64,000 nt of DNA, taken from assembly GCF_019977355.1 (NCBI RefSeq), contig NZ_AP024655.1, positions 1,240,001-1,304,000 of the forward strand. Direction: 5' to 3'. This document shows positions 60,669-64,000 of the stretch, in pieces. Every line of letters begins with the position of its first letter. The stretch's first letter is position 1. Source of the DNA: Arthrobacter sp. NicSoilB8 (GTDB lineage Bacteria > Actinomycetota > Actinomycetes > Actinomycetales > Micrococcaceae). Position numbers and translations under genes: made by a program. The notes under the pieces are model-generated. The model did not search any database. It saw only the letters and a list, made by a program, of their open reading frames with translations, and was not told where the DNA came from.

Positions 60669-62009
60669 CTAACCCACGCGCTCGCGGCGGCCCAAAATGC
60701 CCTGAGGCCGGAACAAGAGGACAACAATCATGATGAACAACGCTCCCACGTATTTGAGGTCGGCGGCGAGGCCGAACACGGTGGTCAGCTCAACGAAGAT
60801 GCCGACGATGATGGAACCGACCAGGGCGCCCCAGACTGTGCCGAGACCGCCCAGCGTGACGCCGGCGAAAATAAGCAGCAGGATCTGCGAGCCCATGTCG
60901 AAGGTGACGCCGGGCCGGTAGTAGGCCCAGAGGATGCCGCCGAGGGAGGCGAGCATGCCGCCGACCACCCAGACGATCCGGATGACAGAATCGACGTCGA
61001 TGCCCGAGGCCGCGGCCAGGGCCGGGTTGTCGGCCACGGCGCGGGTCGCCTTGCCGAGGCGGGTCTTGAGCAGGACAACGCCGAGGGCCGCAATCACGGC
61101 TGCGCTGATCAGGAGGGACCAGAGGTTGTTGGGCGAGATGGAGATCGGACCGATCAGGATTTCCGCGCTCTGGGCGAAAGGCAGCTGCTGGGTGGCGCCG
61201 CCGAAGTAGAACTGGATCACGTAGCGCACGGCCAAGGCGAGGCCGATGCTGACGATCATCATGGGAACAAGCCCGGTTCCGCGGCGCCGCAGCGGCTTCC
61301 ACAATCCGGCGTCCTGGACGTAGCCGAACAATCCGCCGCCGATGATGGCAAGGATGATGGCCAGCCAGAACGGCAGGTGCATGGCGTTGAAGGCGAACAC
61401 CAGGACCGCGCCGAGCGTGACCATCTCACCGTGGGCGAAGTTCGTCAGGCCGGTGGTGCCGAAGATCAGGGATAGGCCCACGGCCGCGAGGGCTAGCAGG
61501 AGGCCGAAGCTCAGGCCCGCCACCAGCCGGTTGAGCAGGTTCTGCCCGAAGTTCTGCTGCTCCACCACGATGCCCTTGCCGAAGGCGAAGATCACCGAGA
61601 GGTTGGAGGTCTGGCTGAAGGTGACCTTGCGGGGGTTCTCCTGGCCCTCGGCGAGCTTGATGCCCTTAGGAAGCGTCGACTCATCGAGTTTGACCTCATA
61701 TGTGCCCTGGGTGGGGACTCCAATGGTCCAGGCGCCGTTGGCTCCCGATTTGGTGGTTCCCGTGAAGTCGCCGTTCGTGGCGGAAATGGTGACCCCGGGG
61801 ATCGGTGCGCGGTCGTCGCCACGCAGGAAGCCGCTGATGCTGTTCGTGAACTGGGTGGCCGACGGGGATGGTATCGGCGATGGGGTCGTGGCGTTGGATG
61901 CCGGGGCAACGATGAGCAGTAGCGCAGCCATGGTGGCAAATACAGCCCCCACGGCCCTCAATAGTCTGCCGCGCCGTCTCTGCGACAGGCCGCTCGTTGT
62001 GCTTCTCAA
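60669..62009 (-). CDS. livH: LivH permease with fused extracytoplasmic Ig/CarboxypepD_reg-like domain
   Basis: The C-terminal 290 residues are a standard LivH permease (LSLIFGTTGLTNFAHGEMVTLG; RAVADNPALAAASGIDVDSVI). Ahead of it are a signal-anchor helix (about 17-40), a Pro/Ser linker and a small beta-domain (about 56-142: SGFLRGDDRAPIPGVTISAT, FTGTTKSGANGAWTIGVPTQ, GTYEVKLDE) of the carboxypeptidase-regulatory/transthyretin-like kind. TTG 62009 is chosen because GGAGG lies 8 nt upstream; the longer frame from 62096 lacks one. Confidence 0.85.
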   Translation of the reverse strand: MRSTTSGLSQRRRGRLLRAVGAVFATMAALLLIVAPASNATTPSPIPSPSATQFTNSISGFLRGDDRAPIPGVTISATNGDFTGTTKSGANGAWTIGVPTQGTYEVKLDESTLPKGIKLAEGQENPRKVTFSQTSNLSVIFAFGKGIVVEQQNFGQNLLNRLVAGLSFGLLLALAAVGLSLIFGTTGLTNFAHGEMVTLGAVLVFAFNAMHLPFWLAIILAIIGGGLFGYVQDAGLWKPLRRRGTGLVPMMIVSIGLALAVRYVIQFYFGGATQQLPFAQSAEILIGPISISPNNLWSLLISAAVIAALGVVLLKTRLGKATRAVADNPALAAASGIDVDSVIRIVWVVGGMLASLGGILWAYYRPGVTFDMGSQILLLIFAGVTLGGLGTVWGALVGSIIVGIFVELTTVFGLAADLKYVGALFIMIVVLLFRPQGILGRRERVG

Positions 62010-62464
62010 ATTGAAAACCTCCACATGGGGGTGCTGTGGGTTGCGCCTTTGCAACCGCTGCGAACGGTCAGGGGACGGGCTTGTGATGTCCGTCACCCTG
62101 TGTGGCCTATGCTACAGCCCGGACGGCCTAAAGAATGCCGCTCCGAGCAGGGAGAACGTCGCGATCGGGTAACGACCGTGTAGTCGCGGCAGCACCTTCC
62201 TTTAGTAGGGCTAAAGAAAACTTTTGTTGATTCCGAGTATGCCTAAACAGTGGTCCGGCCGGGCTACCATCCGTCCGGCCACCCCGGGACTACTGCCGAA
62301 ATTCCAAGCTTTTTCCAAGTACGCCGGCGCTATGGTGCGAAGAGCGACGTGCCGAAGTCCCCCTGCGGGAGCCCGGAACAGCAGTCCAGAACCGCAGTCC
62401 GGATCCCACAGTCCGGGACCTCGCCCGCCGCCGACAGTAGGGGCCGATCTTGGAGGGCCGACCG
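62010..62464. other. Divergent intergenic region between livH and a secreted-protein gene
   Basis: This 455-nt region must hold the livHMGF promoter on the minus strand. The segment 62180-62240 is AT-richer (TTTAGTAGGGCTAAAGAAAACTTTT) and contains AGTAGGGCTA/TAGCCCTACT-like elements, but I cannot assign -35/-10 boxes safely. GGAGGG eight bases before ATG 62465 is the binding site for the secreted protein. No coding frame is supported. Confidence 0.35.
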
Positions 62465-63358
62465 ATGAACCGGGTGGTCAAGCTGTGCCTCGCGGGCTCG
62501 CTGGTGCTGGCGATCCTGGGTGTTCCGGCGCTCAGCCTCGGCCCCGAGACTGCCAGGGCGCAGGCATGCGTGCCCTCTGTGGCGTCCCCCGCGGACCCAT
62601 ATCCTGGGACCACGGCCGCAGCATCCAACTTCGAATCGGGCACCTTGGACGGGTTCGGCGTCGCCACCTCCGGGACAGGGAGGGCCGCGGTGTCCACCGC
62701 GCAGTCGCGCTCCGGAAACTGTGCCGCCGTCCTTCACACCACCGCGACGCCCGGCTCCATGGCGAAGCTGACCGCGGTCCTGACGCCCGGGGCGACCGAA
62801 GCGTACGCGGACGGCTGGTTCAACGTCTCAGGGGAGGGCATGGCGGGGAACAACGTGCCGTACTTCCGGTTCTTCTCCGGCGGCATGCGTGTCATGGATG
62901 TCTTCCGGCAAAACATCTCCCATGAGGTGGTGCTCCGGACGTCGACGCCCGATGGGTTCACCTACACCACCCTGCGGAACGACGTTCCCACGGACACCTG
63001 GCACCGCCTGGTCATGCACGTGGTGCCCAACGGTCCCGAGACTAACGTCCAGATCTGGTGGGACGGGCGCTCCGTCTACGTGGGGACGGTCAGCATCCCG
63101 GCCACCACCGTGGACACGGTGCAGCTCGGTTCCGAACACGATCAGCAAATGGCCGACATCTATATCGACGACGTCATTGTCAACAGCGGCACGCAAACGC
63201 CGGCGCCGGTTCCGGGCCCGCTACCGGAGCCGCGGGGCGATCCGTCGAAGCGATTCAACGATTTCCGGGGTGACGGGCAGGAAGCCGTATTGGCCCTGGG
63301 CACCGCCGCCAGGCGCGGCCGGCCCCGCATCCCGGGCCTGTCGACCCCGCAGCTTTAG
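62465..63358 (+). CDS. Secreted protein with LamG/concanavalin-like beta-sandwich
   Basis: The 297-residue product has a clear signal peptide (MNRVVKLCLAGSLVLAILG, probable cleavage ARA-QA). The body (SNFESGTLDGFGVATSGTG, YADGWFNVSGEGMAGNNVPYF, TDTWHRLVMHVVPNGPETNV, DIYIDDVIVNSG) has the strand pattern of LamG/heparin-lyase-like carbohydrate-binding sandwiches. A Pro-rich linker then leads to KRFNDFRGDGQEAVLALGTA, resembling the start of an FG-GAP/VCBS repeat that breaks off into a basic tail, so the C-terminus may be truncated by a frameshift. Confidence 0.65.
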   Translation: MNRVVKLCLAGSLVLAILGVPALSLGPETARAQACVPSVASPADPYPGTTAAASNFESGTLDGFGVATSGTGRAAVSTAQSRSGNCAAVLHTTATPGSMAKLTAVLTPGATEAYADGWFNVSGEGMAGNNVPYFRFFSGGMRVMDVFRQNISHEVVLRTSTPDGFTYTTLRNDVPTDTWHRLVMHVVPNGPETNVQIWWDGRSVYVGTVSIPATTVDTVQLGSEHDQQMADIYIDDVIVNSGTQTPAPVPGPLPEPRGDPSKRFNDFRGDGQEAVLALGTAARRGRPRIPGLSTPQL

Positions 63359-63504
63359 GTCACGGTTAGGTTGCGTCGGCCGCAAGGGGGAACTATCCCT
63401 CCCCGCCGGCCGTGGGAATTGGTAGCGTGACTATATCGTCCGCTTTATATTGTCCGATTCGCACCGCATCATCACCCACCCCCTTATCTTGGAGGACACC
63501 CGCA

Positions 63505-64000
63505 ATGGCACCTGGCGGAAACCCGATCTTCAGCGGAAAGAATTTCCGTGAAGCCACCCAGGCCCCGCAGGCCCCCTACGGCCAAGGCTCTTACGGCCAA
63601 GGCCCCTACAGCCAGAACGCTTACGGCCAGGCTCCCCAGGTCATGAACGCCCAGGGCGCGTGGAGTTCAGCGCAGCAGGGCATGACCCAGGAACAACTGC
63701 AGGACCTGTACAACCGTCCGGCGGCCGGCCCCGCTGACATCGGCCGAATGAGTTACGACGACGTGATCGTCAAGACTGCCGGATGCCTCGGCGTCCTGGT
63801 TGTCGGCGCCGCAGTGGCGCTCGCCGTCCCGCAGGGGACCGGATCGATGCTCATGATCCTCGGTGCGCTGGGCGGCTTCGCCCTCGCCATGGTCAACACC
63901 TTCAAGAAGCAGCCGTCGCCCGCGCTGATCCTGGCCTACGCGCTGCTTGAAGGATTCTTCCTCGGTGGCCTGACCCGTATCCTGGACAACCTGTTCCCGG
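63505..64000 (+). CDS. Bax inhibitor-1/YccA family membrane protein (5' part)
   Basis: The gene runs off the right edge after about 165 residues. A Gly/Gln/Tyr-rich N-terminus contains imperfect repeats (APYGQGSYGQGPYSQNAYGQ). MSYDDVIVKTAGCLGVLVVGAAV then begins the first helix, followed by GSMLMILGALGGFALAMVNTF and PALILAYALLEGFFLGGLTRI, the actinobacterial BI-1/YccA pattern. GGAGG lies at 63491-63495 before ATG 63505. Predicted membrane protein of unknown transport role. Confidence 0.85.
   Translation, partial: MAPGGNPIFSGKNFREATQAPQAPYGQGSYGQGPYSQNAYGQAPQVMNAQGAWSSAQQGMTQEQLQDLYNRPAAGPADIGRMSYDDVIVKTAGCLGVLVVGAAVALAVPQGTGSMLMILGALGGFALAMVNTFKKQPSPALILAYALLEGFFLGGLTRILDNLFP

Overview
The window is 64 kb of high-GC, gene-dense chromosome from an actinobacterium, most likely an Arthrobacter or Pseudarthrobacter-type Micrococcales. 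The grounds are the eno-divIC-DUF501-ppx gene order, many GTG and TTG starts, a PucR regulator, a mycosin-type protease, and many start codons lying only 6-7 nt after a TANNNT -10 hexamer (leaderless architecture). I see no insertion sequences, phage genes, CRISPR arrays or rRNA; there is one tRNA.

Layout. 1-6.2 kb: 5' part of a FtsX/MacB-type permease, then a multiple-monosaccharide ABC importer (mmsA-mmsB-chvE) and a ROK repressor; the mmsA and ROK upstream regions share a 26-nt candidate operator. 6.4-12.5 kb: a lysine-catabolism cluster (davA amidase, PucR regulator, APC permease, davB lysine 2-monooxygenase). 12.6-17.2 kb: gamma-carbonic anhydrase, a small methyltransferase and purU on the minus strand, divergent from a ZTP (pfl) riboswitch that precedes glyA-folD. 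17.3-20.3 kb: a three-gene ABC-2 exporter and a VOC-family gene remnant. 20.4-25.4 kb: small membrane protein, exonuclease III, trpS, 2'-5' RNA ligase-like protein, YihY/BrkB protein, alpha/beta hydrolase. 25.5-29.3 kb: sdhCDAB. 29.4-34.1 kb: mannose-1-P guanylyltransferase, M20 amidohydrolase, ohrR-ohr and an MDR oxidoreductase. 34.5-45.6 kb: nucleoside uptake and salvage (BMP lipoprotein, ABC ATPase, two permeases, cdd, deoA, later add) with two DedA proteins and mazG. 45.8-49.8 kb: eno, divIC, DUF501, ppx. 49.9-53.9 kb: mycosin-like protease, ndh with a Rex-type operator, an ACT-GNAT fusion, and a tRNA with anticodon UAA. 54.0-62.0 kb: NCS1 permease, a LivK-type binding protein and a convergent livHMGF operon whose LivH carries an extra extracytoplasmic domain. 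62.4-64.0 kb: a secreted beta-sandwich-like protein and a truncated Bax-inhibitor-1 family gene.

How it works together. Much of the window is import plus catabolism: sugars (mms), lysine (dav), nucleosides (BMP/cdd/deoA/add), nucleobases (NCS1) and amino acids or amides (liv), feeding central metabolism (eno, sdh, ndh). The purU / ZTP-riboswitch / glyA-folD block balances the one-carbon folate pool. Regulation readable from the DNA includes the paired ROK sites, a three-half-site OhrR array over the ohrR promoter, a near-consensus Rex box at ndh and a palindrome over the sdh -10 element. Intergenic spaces often hold long near-perfect palindromes acting as probable terminators; two of them are copies of one sequence family.
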